Positions 21,789 through 30,835 of a DNA stretch of 64,000 nucleotides are shown piece after piece (the stretch's first letter is position 1; every line of letters starts with the position of its first letter). Below the pieces are notes generated by a model. It ran no database searches and was not told the origin of the DNA. It was given only the letters and a program-made list of their open reading frames with translations. Both the position numbers and the translations under genes were made by a program. This DNA is from Pseudoduganella umbonata (GTDB taxonomy: Bacteria > Pseudomonadota > Gammaproteobacteria > Burkholderiales > Burkholderiaceae_D), in the NCBI RefSeq assembly GCF_014192225.1, contig NZ_JACHXS010000004.1:486740-550739 (forward strand), given 5' to 3'.

Positions 21789-24700
21789 TCAGAACTTGTA
21801 CGTCGCCCCCACGAAGTAGCGCCGTCCCGACCAGGCCAGCTCGTTGCGCCGCGCCGTCGAACCCGCGTTCAGGAACTGCCCCTCGTCCGACAGGTTCTTG
21901 CCTTCGACGGACAGGGTCAGGTTCTCGGTGGCGCGGTATTGCAGCTTGGCGTCCAGGAAGCCCGCCTTTTCCGCATACACCGGTAGCTGGGCGTTGGCAT
22001 CCACCGTGCCGGTGTAGTAGCCGTCGCGGTAGTTGTAGGCCAGTCGCGCATTCCACTTGCCCAGGTCGTACCAGACGCCCACGTTGTAGCTGTTGCGCGA
22101 CAGGCCCGGGTATGGCAGCACCGAGTTGTCCAGCGGATTCAGCAGCTCGTTGCCCGCCGCATACTTGTAGCTCATGCGCGTGTAGTTGGCATCGAGCCCG
22201 AAGCCGCTGAACAGGCCCGGCAGCATGGTCAGCGCCGTCCGGCCCGCCAGCTCCCAGCCCTTGGTGGTGGTGCCGCGGCTGTTGATCGAGGTCTTCACAT
22301 CCCACAGCTGGCCGTCGCCGAACAGGTCGACGTTCCCGATCGTCACGTCGTTCTGGATATAGGTACGGATATCCTTGCGGAAGAAGGCCAGCGACAGCTG
22401 GCTGTCCGCCGACGGATACCATTCCACGCTGGCATCCTTGTTGGTGGCGCGGAACGGCTCCAGGTTCACGTTGCCGGCCGTGCAGTCGTCGGTGCCGCCA
22501 TCGCCGCCGAAGATGGACTGGCCGCTGCCGGCGATGCAGCTGTAGTTCGGCGTCAGCTTGTCGATCGGCGGGCGCGACATCACCTTGCCCCAGCCGATGC
22601 GGGCCACCAGCTTGTCCGGCACCAGCCAGCCGGCCAGGTTGACGCTCGGCAGCACGTCGCTGTACTTGTTCTCCACCGTGATGATCTGGTTCGACCGGAT
22701 GTCCTCGACGCGCACGCCGTTCGCATCGAGCCGGTAGGCGCGCGACGACTGCAGGCCGGTGGCGCGGGTGCGCGTGCCGGTGTAGCGCACGCCCACGTTG
22801 CCGTCCCACTCGACACCGAACAGTTCGTGCGCGAAGTCGGCGCGCACGTAGAACGCGCGGATGCGCTCCTCGACGGCGAACTGCGGCGGCATCGGATAGT
22901 TCTTGCCGTCGCTGCCGATCGAATTGCGCAGCAGGTCGTGGTTGTAGCGGGACAGGTCGAAGTGCTGGGTGGAGTTGGCGAAGCTCGGCGCCATCCAGCC
23001 GTTCGGGTAGCCGGACAGCCCGCTGTAGCCGTTCAGGAAGCTGCCCGGCGTGCTGGTGCGGATCGTGTCGACCAGCGATGCCATTTCGCCGGCCGTCACG
23101 TAGCGGGTGGTGTTGTTGGCGGTCAGGTTGGTGCCCGGGATGATCGCGCCGTTGTTGCGCAGCACGCCGCTCTTGTTGTTCGGATCGTAGATGATCTCGT
23201 GCAGCACTTCCGGGCTGCGCACGTACACGTCGTCCGCCGTCGTGCCCGGATCGCCGGTGACCATGTAGCCGGTCCAGCGGTACTGTTCCGACGTGGCGCG
23301 GCGGCCCTGGCCGCCAAACCAGATCGATTTCAGGAACGGCAGGTCGGGCCGCCACTTCAGGTCGAGCTTGACCTGGTCTTCCGTGTTGTCCGTGAACGAA
23401 GGCTGGTACTGCGAGCGGATGCGGGTATAGGTGCTGCTGTCGTTCGGGTCGTAGCCGGCCGGGAAGGTGAACTTCGGCAGGCCCTGGTCGTCCAGCGCGA
23501 CCTTCAGTCCGGGGATATTGCCGGCCATCGAGATCAGGTTGGTATGCAGCTCGTAGAACGAATCGGTCTTGGCCACCAGGCCATCGACGGACCACTGGCT
23601 GTTCTTCCAGTTGAAGCCGGCCGACTTGTAGTTCGAATTGATGTTCAGCGCAAAGTCGCGCGCCGCGGTATCGAAGTTGTACGAGGCGCCCTGCCCCGGC
23701 ACGTTCTGGCACGTGCCGGCAGTGAACTCGGTCATCACGTGGTTGTTGAACGACATGCCGGGCGGCGTCGCGCCGGCGGCCGGATTGGCGCAGGTGGCGG
23801 TGGGAGAGCCGGCCAGGATGTTGCCGTTGGCGCCGTAGGTCGGTGCCACGCCGCCCGTGGAGAAGCGGTGCAGCGAGCCGAAGTCCGTGGTGTAGTTACG
23901 GTCGTTCAGCATCTGCTTCTGGTCGTTCTTGTTGTAGCGCGCCCAGACGTCGAAGCCGTTGTTGATCCGGTATTGCGCGGTCAGCTCGGCGCTCGATCGC
24001 TTGTGGTCGCGCGTCCAGATGCCGTAGCGCGGCACGCCCGGCGAGTAATCGTTCCACTGGCTTTCGCAGGCGGCCTTGCTGGCGCCGCTGAGCGCCGCGC
24101 AGCCGTCCTTGGTGGTCACCGCGGCGGCCGCCGCGTTCAGGCTGGTGTTGGTCTTCTCCGGCGAGAAATCCCAGTCGCGCAGGTAGCGCCAGTTACTGTT
24201 GCGGACGTAATCGTTCTGCGTCATCACCTTGTCGTAGACGATGTTGGCCATCACGCCCAGGCGGCCGTTCAGAAACTTGTCGGCAAACAGGATGCTGCCG
24301 CGCGGGTCGACGCCGCCGCGGTTGGTGCTGTGCTCCGCTTCCAGTTTCGTCACCAGCGTGCGCGTCTTGAAGTCCAGCGGCATGTTGGTCTTGATGCTGA
24401 CGGTGCCGCCGATGCCGCCCTCGGTCTGGTCGGCCGTGACGCCCTTGGCCACGTCGATCGACTTGATCAGTTCGGCCGGCAGTTCGCGCAGCTCGGCGCC
24501 GCGGCCCGCGGTGCCGTTGGTGGACAGCACGGACAGGCCGTTGATCTCCACGCGATTCAGGTTGGCTTCCACGCCGCGGATGTTCACTTGCGAACCCTCG
24601 CCGAAGTCGCGCGACAGCTGCACGCCGGTGACGCGCGACAGCGCCTCGCCGACGTTCTTGTCGGGGAATTCGCCGATGTCCTCGGCCACGATCGAATCGA

Positions 24701-24905
24701 CGATCGTGGAAGCGTTTTTCTTGCGGTCGATCGCCGACGCCACCGATGCCCGGGTACCGGAAACGACGACGACGTTCGAAGGTGCGGCGGCAGGCGCCTG
24801 TTGTGCGACGGCCGTTTCAACGGCCAGCAGGGAAATTGCGGTAGCGACGGCGGCGGCGCACACGGTGGGGTGGATGCGGTCGCGCGGGGAGCGGTTCGAT
24901 GACAT
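21789..24905 (-). CDS. Large TonB-dependent receptor (1038 aa)
   Basis: This has the layout of the large receptors common in Caulobacter and Xanthomonas that import plant or algal oligosaccharides: signal peptide (to about residue 35, ETAVAQ), a plug with EFPDKNVGEALSRVTGVQLSR and FGEGSQVNIRGVEANLNRVEINGL, a long barrel, and a final FVGATYKF. A carbohydrate or similar ligand is therefore an inference. GGAGACC lies about 8 nt before the ATG. A perfect inverted repeat 34 bp upstream (24939-24956) may be an operator. Confidence 0.88.
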   Translation of the reverse strand: MSSNRSPRDRIHPTVCAAAVATAISLLAVETAVAQQAPAAAPSNVVVVSGTRASVASAIDRKKNASTIVDSIVAEDIGEFPDKNVGEALSRVTGVQLSRDFGEGSQVNIRGVEANLNRVEINGLSVLSTNGTAGRGAELRELPAELIKSIDVAKGVTADQTEGGIGGTVSIKTNMPLDFKTRTLVTKLEAEHSTNRGGVDPRGSILFADKFLNGRLGVMANIVYDKVMTQNDYVRNSNWRYLRDWDFSPEKTNTSLNAAAAAVTTKDGCAALSGASKAACESQWNDYSPGVPRYGIWTRDHKRSSAELTAQYRINNGFDVWARYNKNDQKQMLNDRNYTTDFGSLHRFSTGGVAPTYGANGNILAGSPTATCANPAAGATPPGMSFNNHVMTEFTAGTCQNVPGQGASYNFDTAARDFALNINSNYKSAGFNWKNSQWSVDGLVAKTDSFYELHTNLISMAGNIPGLKVALDDQGLPKFTFPAGYDPNDSSTYTRIRSQYQPSFTDNTEDQVKLDLKWRPDLPFLKSIWFGGQGRRATSEQYRWTGYMVTGDPGTTADDVYVRSPEVLHEIIYDPNNKSGVLRNNGAIIPGTNLTANNTTRYVTAGEMASLVDTIRTSTPGSFLNGYSGLSGYPNGWMAPSFANSTQHFDLSRYNHDLLRNSIGSDGKNYPMPPQFAVEERIRAFYVRADFAHELFGVEWDGNVGVRYTGTRTRATGLQSSRAYRLDANGVRVEDIRSNQIITVENKYSDVLPSVNLAGWLVPDKLVARIGWGKVMSRPPIDKLTPNYSCIAGSGQSIFGGDGGTDDCTAGNVNLEPFRATNKDASVEWYPSADSQLSLAFFRKDIRTYIQNDVTIGNVDLFGDGQLWDVKTSINSRGTTTKGWELAGRTALTMLPGLFSGFGLDANYTRMSYKYAAGNELLNPLDNSVLPYPGLSRNSYNVGVWYDLGKWNARLAYNYRDGYYTGTVDANAQLPVYAEKAGFLDAKLQYRATENLTLSVEGKNLSDEGQFLNAGSTARRNELAWSGRRYFVGATYKF

Positions 24906-24938
24906 CTTTCTGGTCTCCGGGAATCTTATTATCGATAT

Positions 24939-24956
24939 GAAAGGTGGTTACCTTTC
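24939..24956. promoter_or_regulatory. Inverted repeat upstream of the large TonB receptor
   Basis: GAAAGGT-GGTT-ACCTTTC is a perfect 7-bp-arm inverted repeat in the 5' leader of the receptor gene. It could be a repressor site or a small mRNA hairpin close to the ribosome site. No T-run follows. Confidence 0.45.
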
Positions 24957-25053
24957 GATCCGATTCTAGAAGATGAATACCGGTAGTTGAGCGGCGCGCG
25001 GCGAAACGGTCAGTGAGTTGACTGATACCCGGCGAACAGTCGGCAGGCAGCAA

Positions 25054-25073
25054 CAAGCTGAAATATCAGCTTG
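25054..25073 (-). terminator. Hairpin downstream of the serine hydrolase gene
   Basis: CAAGCTGA-AATA-TCAGCTTG is a perfect 8-bp stem 47 bp after the serine hydrolase stop. There is no T-run on the minus strand, so it is a weak terminator at best. It could instead be a regulatory site for the downstream receptor gene. Confidence 0.4.
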
Positions 25074-25119
25074 CGGGCACAGTTGACTTCGGGTATGTGG
25101 TTACGCTACCACTAGTCGT

Positions 25120-26286
25120 TCACGGTCCCTTGGCGGGCTCGGTCCCGGGCTTGGCACCATACTCCCACTGCCATGGCATGCCGGTGTCGCCGAGCGCGGC
25201 CCGCACGATGCCGGCGAACGCGGCTTCGGCCCGCACGTCGTTCGACAGGATCACCACGCAGCGCCGCTGCGCGCGCAGGCACACCAGCATGTTCCCGGTC
25301 GACTCGTTGTGCCCGCCCTTGAAGAAGCCGGGGCCTTGCGGGCCCGTGAAGGTGACGACGCCCAGGCCGGCGGCAAGGCCCGGCACCCGTTCCGCAGGCG
25401 TCGCCGCGGGCTGCAAGGTGGGGAACTGGCTGCGCGTGGCGATCGCCAGTTGCGGCCGCAGCATGTCGTCGCGCGCCGCCTTGCTCAAGCCTTCTCCGTT
25501 CACCAGCGCGGCGGCAAAGCGCGCCATGTCCGTAATCGTCGTGTCCATCGAACCGGCCGCGCGCACGCGGCTTCGTTCGTCGTGCGGCTCGGGCTTGCCG
25601 TCGATCGTCCAGCCATCGGCGAGGTTGCGCGCGAAATCCGGGCGCCACACCAGGCTCGTATTGCGCATGCCGAAGCGGTCGAACACGCGCCGCTGCAGTT
25701 CGGCGCCCACGTCGAAACCCAGTCCCTTTTCCAGTGCGAACTGCAGCAGCATGATGCCCTCGCCGGAATAGGCGTAGCGGCTGCCGGGCTCGAAATGGAT
25801 GCGCAGCTTGCCGTCCGGTTCCACGAACGCGAAGTTGGCGAAGCCGGTGGCGTGGTTCAGCACCATGCGCGCCGTGATGCGGCGCCACCGTTCGTCGCCG
25901 TGCAAATCGGCCCACTTGCCATAGGCCGGCAGGTTTCCGTACTCGGGCAGCGGCATGGCCAGGTAGCCGGCAAGCGGCCGGTCCAGGTCGAGCTTTCCCT
26001 CGCCGGCCAGCTGCGCCGCGAGGTAGGCAAACACGGTTTTCGTCAGCGAAGCGCCGTACATGACGGTATCGGCTTCCAGCTTCGCGCCGGAAGCATTGCG
26101 CTCGCCCCAGGTGCGGATGACTGCGGGCTTGCCGGGCTCGATGATCGCCAGTGCGAGGCCGCGCGCGCCGGTGGCGCGCATGCCCGCCTGCACGGCGGTT
26201 TCCACTGCGGTTGCTGGCGATGCGGGTACGGCATGGGCAGCGCCGCAAGAGAGGGCGAACATGAGGCAGCAGAGGGTCCTGTTCAT
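25120..26286 (-). CDS. Class C beta-lactamase-family serine hydrolase
   Basis: A 388-aa exported hydrolase. Signal peptide MNRTLCCLMFALSCGAAHA, then the catalytic SLTK tetrad at 80-83 (YGASLTKTVFAYLA), and a YSG motif in RYAYSGEGIMLLQ in place of YxN, as in penicillin-binding esterases and D-aminopeptidases. The third motif is probably the GHNE segment (FFKGGHNESTGN), an HxG/KTG-type variant. This suggests esterase or peptidase activity rather than antibiotic resistance. The start at MNRTLCC is chosen for the signal peptide. The frame is open 79 codons upstream but overlaps the divergent GNAT gene. Confidence 0.87.
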   Translation of the reverse strand: MNRTLCCLMFALSCGAAHAVPASPATAVETAVQAGMRATGARGLALAIIEPGKPAVIRTWGERNASGAKLEADTVMYGASLTKTVFAYLAAQLAGEGKLDLDRPLAGYLAMPLPEYGNLPAYGKWADLHGDERWRRITARMVLNHATGFANFAFVEPDGKLRIHFEPGSRYAYSGEGIMLLQFALEKGLGFDVGAELQRRVFDRFGMRNTSLVWRPDFARNLADGWTIDGKPEPHDERSRVRAAGSMDTTITDMARFAAALVNGEGLSKAARDDMLRPQLAIATRSQFPTLQPAATPAERVPGLAAGLGVVTFTGPQGPGFFKGGHNESTGNMLVCLRAQRRCVVILSNDVRAEAAFAGIVRAALGDTGMPWQWEYGAKPGTEPAKGP

Positions 26287-26406
26287 GGGCAGCGGCTCCG
26301 GATAAGGGATCGGGACGGCCGGCAGATTGCCGGCACCTTCGTGCGGCTCTGGTGCAATAGAATGGTGGCATTCTAACAAGCACCTGCGCGCCAACGGAAC
26401 CGTCAC

Positions 26407-26892
26407 GTGACCATTCACATTACCCAAGCCACATCCGCACATGCCCCTCTCGTCGCCTCCCTGATCACCGCCCTGACCCGGGAAATCTGCGACCGCTGCA
26501 ACGACCAGACCCATTTCGACCATAACGAAGCGCTGACCGCGCAGTTATGCGCGCGCTGGATCGATGAAGGGATCTACACGGTATTGCTGGCCTGGAGCGG
26601 CGACGACGCCGTTGGCGTGGTGGCGATCGCGGAAAGCCATGCGCTGTATGCCGAAGGGAAGATCGGCATCATCCAGGAATGCTACGTGGTGCCGGCGTAC
26701 CGGAACCAGTCGGCCGGCTCGGCGCTACTGGAAGCCGCGCTGGCGCTGGCGCCGCAGCGCGGCTGGGCATGCATGGAGCTGTGCACGCCGCCGCTGCCGG
26801 AATTTGCCAACGCGCTGGCGTTCTACCAGCGGCACGCGTTCAAGCCGGTCGGGGGCAGGAAGATGCGCGTGCGCTGCGCCGCGCACGTCTAG
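26407..26892 (+). CDS. GNAT-family N-acetyltransferase
   Basis: A 161-aa protein with a GNAT fold. The acetyl-CoA loop region is IIQECYVVPAYRNQSAGSALLEAALALA, where V-x-P-x-x-R-N-Q-S-x-G-S approximates the Q/R-x-x-G-x-G/A motif A. The late strand ALAFYQRHAFKPVG is typical motif B. The start is GTG, giving MTIHITQATSAHAPLV. The substrate is unknown. It is divergent from the serine hydrolase gene and convergent with the sulfatase. Confidence 0.88.
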   Translation: MTIHITQATSAHAPLVASLITALTREICDRCNDQTHFDHNEALTAQLCARWIDEGIYTVLLAWSGDDAVGVVAIAESHALYAEGKIGIIQECYVVPAYRNQSAGSALLEAALALAPQRGWACMELCTPPLPEFANALAFYQRHAFKPVGGRKMRVRCAAHV

Positions 26893-26899
26893 CAGCCTG

Positions 26900-28315
26900 T
26901 CAGTCCGTCCCCTCCGGCGCATATTTGTCCGCCTGCACCTTGCCGTTCACGCCGTGCGTGCGCACCTCCGGCGTGACCGGCAGCATCTCGGTATTCCACT
27001 GTTCCCACTGCGCTTTCAGGTCGGCCAGTTTATCGGGATGCTTGCGGGCCAGGTTGGCGCGTTCGCGCTGGTCTTTCGACAGGTCGAACAGGAACTCGTT
27101 GCCGTTCAGTTTCAGGTACTTCCAGTCGCCGGCACGTACGGCGCGCTGCGCGTTGGCCTTGTAGCGCCAGAACAGCGTGCGTTCGGCGGGCTTCTCGTCG
27201 CCCAGCAGCACCGGCAGCAGGTTTTTACCATCGGGCGGATGCGAGGCGGCCGGTTCGGTGCCGGCGGCGGCCAGCAGCGTAGGCAGCCAGTCCATGCTGA
27301 TCGCCACCTGCTCACTGACCTGCCCGGCCTTGATCCTGGCGGGCCAGCGCACGATGCCGGGCACGCGGATGCCGCCTTCCAGCAGCTCCGTTTTCTGGCC
27401 GGCGAACGGCCACGTTTTCGAGAAGCGCTCGCCGCCGTTGTCGCTGGTGAAGATGACAATCGTGTTGTCGGCCAGCCCCTTCTGCTCCAGCGTCTTCAGC
27501 ACGCGGCCGATCGAGGCATCCAGCGCCACCACCATCTTCGCGTAGGTGGCCAGGTCGCCGCCGTCGTAGTGGAAGATGTTCGAAATCTGCTTCGACACCT
27601 CTTCGTCCTTCGGGCCCTCCCACGGCCAGTGCGGCGCCGTGTAGTGCAGCGACAGGAAGAACGGCTTGTCGGACGAGTGCTTCTTGATATAGCCGGAGGC
27701 GCGGTCGCCCAGCAGGTCGGTGTAGTAGCCCACTTCGGACACCGGCGTTTCGCCTTCGTACAGGTCTTCCTTCACGTTCGGGCCCACGCCCGGCTTGTGC
27801 GTGAAGTAATCGATCGCGCCGCCGTAGTTGCCGTAGAAGGTTTCGTAGCCGCTCTTCAGGGGGCCGAAGTTCGGCAGCGAACCCAGATGCCACTTGCCGA
27901 ACAGCGCGGTGCGGTAGCCGGCCGCCTTCAGCAGCGACGGCAGCGTGGGGTGGTCGGGCGGCAGGCCGATCGTGTCCGATGCGCCGGCGATCGGCTCTTC
28001 CAGGCCGCCGCGCAGCCGGTACTGGTAGCGGCCGGTGATCAGGCCGAAACGCGTGGCCGAGCACACCGCGGAATTCGAGTAATGCTGCGTCAGGCGCAGG
28101 CCCTGCGCGGCCAGCTTGTCGAGGTTCGGCGTCTTGAACTCCGTATTGCCGTATACCGACAGGTCGGCCCAGCCCAGGTCGTCGGCCAGGATGAAGATGA
28201 TATTCGGCTTGCTGCCGGCGCTACCGCGCACGGCCTTGCCCAGTGCGATAGCAGGCAGCACGGCAAGCGTTCCCAGTCCGCCAACGACGGCGCGGCGTTT
28301 TTGATTGATAGTCAT
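26900..28315 (-). CDS. Type I sulfatase (arylsulfatase family), probably exported
   Basis: A 471-aa sulfate-ester hydrolase. The N-terminus QKRRAVVGGLGTLAVLPAIAL resembles a twin-arginine signal. The metal site begins with DD at 45-46 (ILADDLGWADLS). The formylglycine motif is C85-S-A-T-R89 followed by GLITGRY, i.e. the CxAxR variant of the usual CxPSR. FTSDNGGE supplies late metal ligands. The alkaline-phosphatase fold is complete. Activity would need a formylglycine-generating enzyme encoded elsewhere. It is the last gene of a three-gene operon, 12 bp after the TonB receptor. Confidence 0.92.
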   Translation of the reverse strand: MTINQKRRAVVGGLGTLAVLPAIALGKAVRGSAGSKPNIIFILADDLGWADLSVYGNTEFKTPNLDKLAAQGLRLTQHYSNSAVCSATRFGLITGRYQYRLRGGLEEPIAGASDTIGLPPDHPTLPSLLKAAGYRTALFGKWHLGSLPNFGPLKSGYETFYGNYGGAIDYFTHKPGVGPNVKEDLYEGETPVSEVGYYTDLLGDRASGYIKKHSSDKPFFLSLHYTAPHWPWEGPKDEEVSKQISNIFHYDGGDLATYAKMVVALDASIGRVLKTLEQKGLADNTIVIFTSDNGGERFSKTWPFAGQKTELLEGGIRVPGIVRWPARIKAGQVSEQVAISMDWLPTLLAAAGTEPAASHPPDGKNLLPVLLGDEKPAERTLFWRYKANAQRAVRAGDWKYLKLNGNEFLFDLSKDQRERANLARKHPDKLADLKAQWEQWNTEMLPVTPEVRTHGVNGKVQADKYAPEGTD

Positions 28316-28327
28316 GAATTCTCCTCC

Positions 28328-30751
28328 TTAAAATTCGTAGCGGCCGGTGATGCCGGCGGTGCGCGGGGTGCCGATGACGGCGTTGTAGGAACCGAAACCG
28401 CTGTTCCACAGGCTGGTGTAGTAATGCTTGTCGAAGGCGTTCTTCACCCACAGCGAAACGTCCCAGGCCGCACCGCGCGTGCTGCGCACGCCGACCGACA
28501 GGTTGCTCACGCTGTACGACGGAATCTTGGCGTACTCGGAAGCATCCAGCGTGCCGTACGTGGTGCCGCGGTAGGCGTAGTTGCCGTTGACGTAGCCCTG
28601 CAGGCCTTCGGCCACGGCACGCGAGTATTGTGCGCGCAGGTTGCCGATCCAGCGCGGCGCGTTGACCAGCGCGTTGCGGCCCGACAGGTCGCAGAACACG
28701 CCCGCCCGCTCCGGCGCGCACGGCGCGTTGGTGTAGCGCAGGTAGCTGGCGTCGTTGAACGAGCCGTTGGCGCGCAGGGTCAGGCCGCGGAACGGCGTGG
28801 CGATCGCTTCGACCTCGATGCCGCGGGTACGCACGTCGCCCGCGTTGGTGAGATACGAGGTGCGGCTGATCGGGTCATAGGCGTTGCTCTGGTAGCCGTG
28901 CACGATCGTGGCGAACAGGTTGCCGTTCAGCTGCAGGCGGTTGTCGAGCACCGTGCTTTTCACGCCCAGTTCCAGCGCGTTGGCCCGCTCGGCGCCGACC
29001 AGCATCGAAGCGACGCCGCCGGCACCCGGCACGGCCAGGTTGATGCCGCCGGACTTCTCGCCGTGCGACAGGCTGCCGTACAGCAGCACGTCCGGCGTCA
29101 GCTTGTAGCCGGCCGACAGCAGCGCGGTGGGGCTCGATTGCGTCAGCGACAGGTCGCCCGAATCGAAGGCGCCGTAGCGGCCGTTGCGGGCGCCCAGCGC
29201 AGCGCCGGTCACGGCGGCGCCGCCGGTCGGCGCGTTGCGGATCACGCGGGCCCACTTGTCCTCGTAGCTGGCGCGCACGCCTGCGGTCAGATCGAGCTTG
29301 CCGGTCGCATGCCAGGTCGACTGGCCGAACAGCGCATAGCTGTTCACGCGCAGTTCTCCCGGCGCGGTGCTGTTGACGTTGGCCCAGGCGCCGGCAGGAT
29401 TGCCGTTGTAGATGTCGGCCAGCGGGCCGTTGACGGTGAACGAATTGTTCGACAGTTCCTGGTAGTAGTAATAGCCGCCGAACACGGACTCCACCGCGCG
29501 GCCCGATGGCGTGGACCAGCGCAGCTCCTGCGTGAACTGCTTGTGGTTGGCCGAAGCGCCCACATTCAGCGTGACGGGAACCGGCAGGCCGTCGTCGTTC
29601 TGCGGCACGAAGTTCCAGCGGCGCCAAGCGGTGATCGACGTCAGCTTCGCATCGTTGGCGAACGTCCAGTTGGCCTCGGCCGACACGCCGCCCTGGTGCA
29701 CCGTCACACTCGAACCGGTATCGAGGTTGACCGCGCGGGCCGTCGGGTCGAGCACGGGCGTAGTGCCCACCAGCGCGGCCTGCGCGATGGCCCGGCCGCT
29801 CGGGCCGGCGTTGAAGAACACCAGCGTGCCGTTGTTCGAGTTTTCCTCGTTGTAGTCAGCGATCACGCGCAGGCTGAATTCGCGGCTCGGTTCATACAGC
29901 ACTTGGCCACGCACGCCCTGGCGGTCGCCGCCCTGCACCTTCTTGCCGTTGTAGCGGTTGGTGATGTAGCCGTCGTCATGCGTTTTGTACGCGGAGAAGC
30001 GCGCGGCGACTTGTTCCGTGACGGGGCCGGACAACGATACTTTCCCCTGCACGTAGCCGAACTGGCCGCCGGACAGCTCGACGCTGCGCTCTGGCGCAAA
30101 CGTCGGCTTCTTCGTCGAGATGTTCAGCACGCCGGCGGTGGTGTTCTTGCCGAACAGCGTGCCCTGCGGACCGCGCAGCAGTTCCAGCTGCTGCACATCG
30201 AGCGCATCGAAGGCGGCCATGCCGGGGCGGGCCAGGTACACGTTGTCGAGGTAGATGCCGACGCTGCCTTCCAGGCCGTCGCTGGCCGGGTTGTTGCCCA
30301 GGCCGCGCACGGCAAAGCTCAGCTGGCGCGCATGCACGTAGTTGATCGTGGTGCTGGGCAGCAGTTGCTGCAGGTCCTGCACGCGGTAGATGCGGCTGCC
30401 TTCGAGGACGTCGTCGCCCAGCACCGTCATCGGCGTGGGCACGCTCTGCGAACTTTCGACGCGGCGGCGCGTAGTCACGAGCACGGTCTGAACGGCGCCG
30501 ACGAACGATTCGGCGGAAGCGCCGGCTGCCGTGGCCTGGGCTTCCGGCGCGGCGGCCGCATCGGCCGCATTGGCCACAGCGGCTGCAGTGGCGTCCACCG
30601 CGGCGGCGCCGCTATCGGTTTCCGCGAAGGCCAGTGCCACGCCCGAAGGCGCGGCAGCGACAGCGGCGACCAGCGGGTTGGCATGGGCACTGCCGGCATA
30701 TGCGGCCAGCAGGGCCAGCGCGATGGCGGTGCGATTGAACGGTTTGATCAA
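28328..30751 (-). CDS. TonB-dependent receptor in the sulfatase operon (807 aa)
   Basis: A signal peptide (about 1-25, ALLAAYAGSAHA) is followed by an unusually Ala-rich linker of some 60 residues and then VLVTTRRRVESSQSVPTPMTVL, where the TonB box and plug begin. The plug signature is QQLELLRGPQGTLFGKNTTAGVLNISTKKPT and the barrel ends AGITGRYEF. The plug type is that of the IroN/BtuB-like and xenosiderophore-like receptors. Its place between an arylsulfotransferase-like gene and a sulfatase suggests that it imports a sulfated or aromatic ligand. Confidence 0.88.
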   Translation of the reverse strand: MIKPFNRTAIALALLAAYAGSAHANPLVAAVAAAPSGVALAFAETDSGAAAVDATAAAVANAADAAAAPEAQATAAGASAESFVGAVQTVLVTTRRRVESSQSVPTPMTVLGDDVLEGSRIYRVQDLQQLLPSTTINYVHARQLSFAVRGLGNNPASDGLEGSVGIYLDNVYLARPGMAAFDALDVQQLELLRGPQGTLFGKNTTAGVLNISTKKPTFAPERSVELSGGQFGYVQGKVSLSGPVTEQVAARFSAYKTHDDGYITNRYNGKKVQGGDRQGVRGQVLYEPSREFSLRVIADYNEENSNNGTLVFFNAGPSGRAIAQAALVGTTPVLDPTARAVNLDTGSSVTVHQGGVSAEANWTFANDAKLTSITAWRRWNFVPQNDDGLPVPVTLNVGASANHKQFTQELRWSTPSGRAVESVFGGYYYYQELSNNSFTVNGPLADIYNGNPAGAWANVNSTAPGELRVNSYALFGQSTWHATGKLDLTAGVRASYEDKWARVIRNAPTGGAAVTGAALGARNGRYGAFDSGDLSLTQSSPTALLSAGYKLTPDVLLYGSLSHGEKSGGINLAVPGAGGVASMLVGAERANALELGVKSTVLDNRLQLNGNLFATIVHGYQSNAYDPISRTSYLTNAGDVRTRGIEVEAIATPFRGLTLRANGSFNDASYLRYTNAPCAPERAGVFCDLSGRNALVNAPRWIGNLRAQYSRAVAEGLQGYVNGNYAYRGTTYGTLDASEYAKIPSYSVSNLSVGVRSTRGAAWDVSLWVKNAFDKHYYTSLWNSGFGSYNAVIGTPRTAGITGRYEF

Positions 30752-30835
30752 GATACTCCCCTTTTTATAGTTGTCTGGGCATGGCGGCGCCCTGCCCCCT
30801 TGGCGGGCGCGCCTGTCGCTGCATGGAATGCGGTT

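Noticed and set aside
25120..26286. Antibiotic-resistance beta-lactamase
   Set aside because: The YxN motif is YSG and there is no clear KTG. These features are more typical of esterases or D-aminopeptidases, so a resistance role is not supported.
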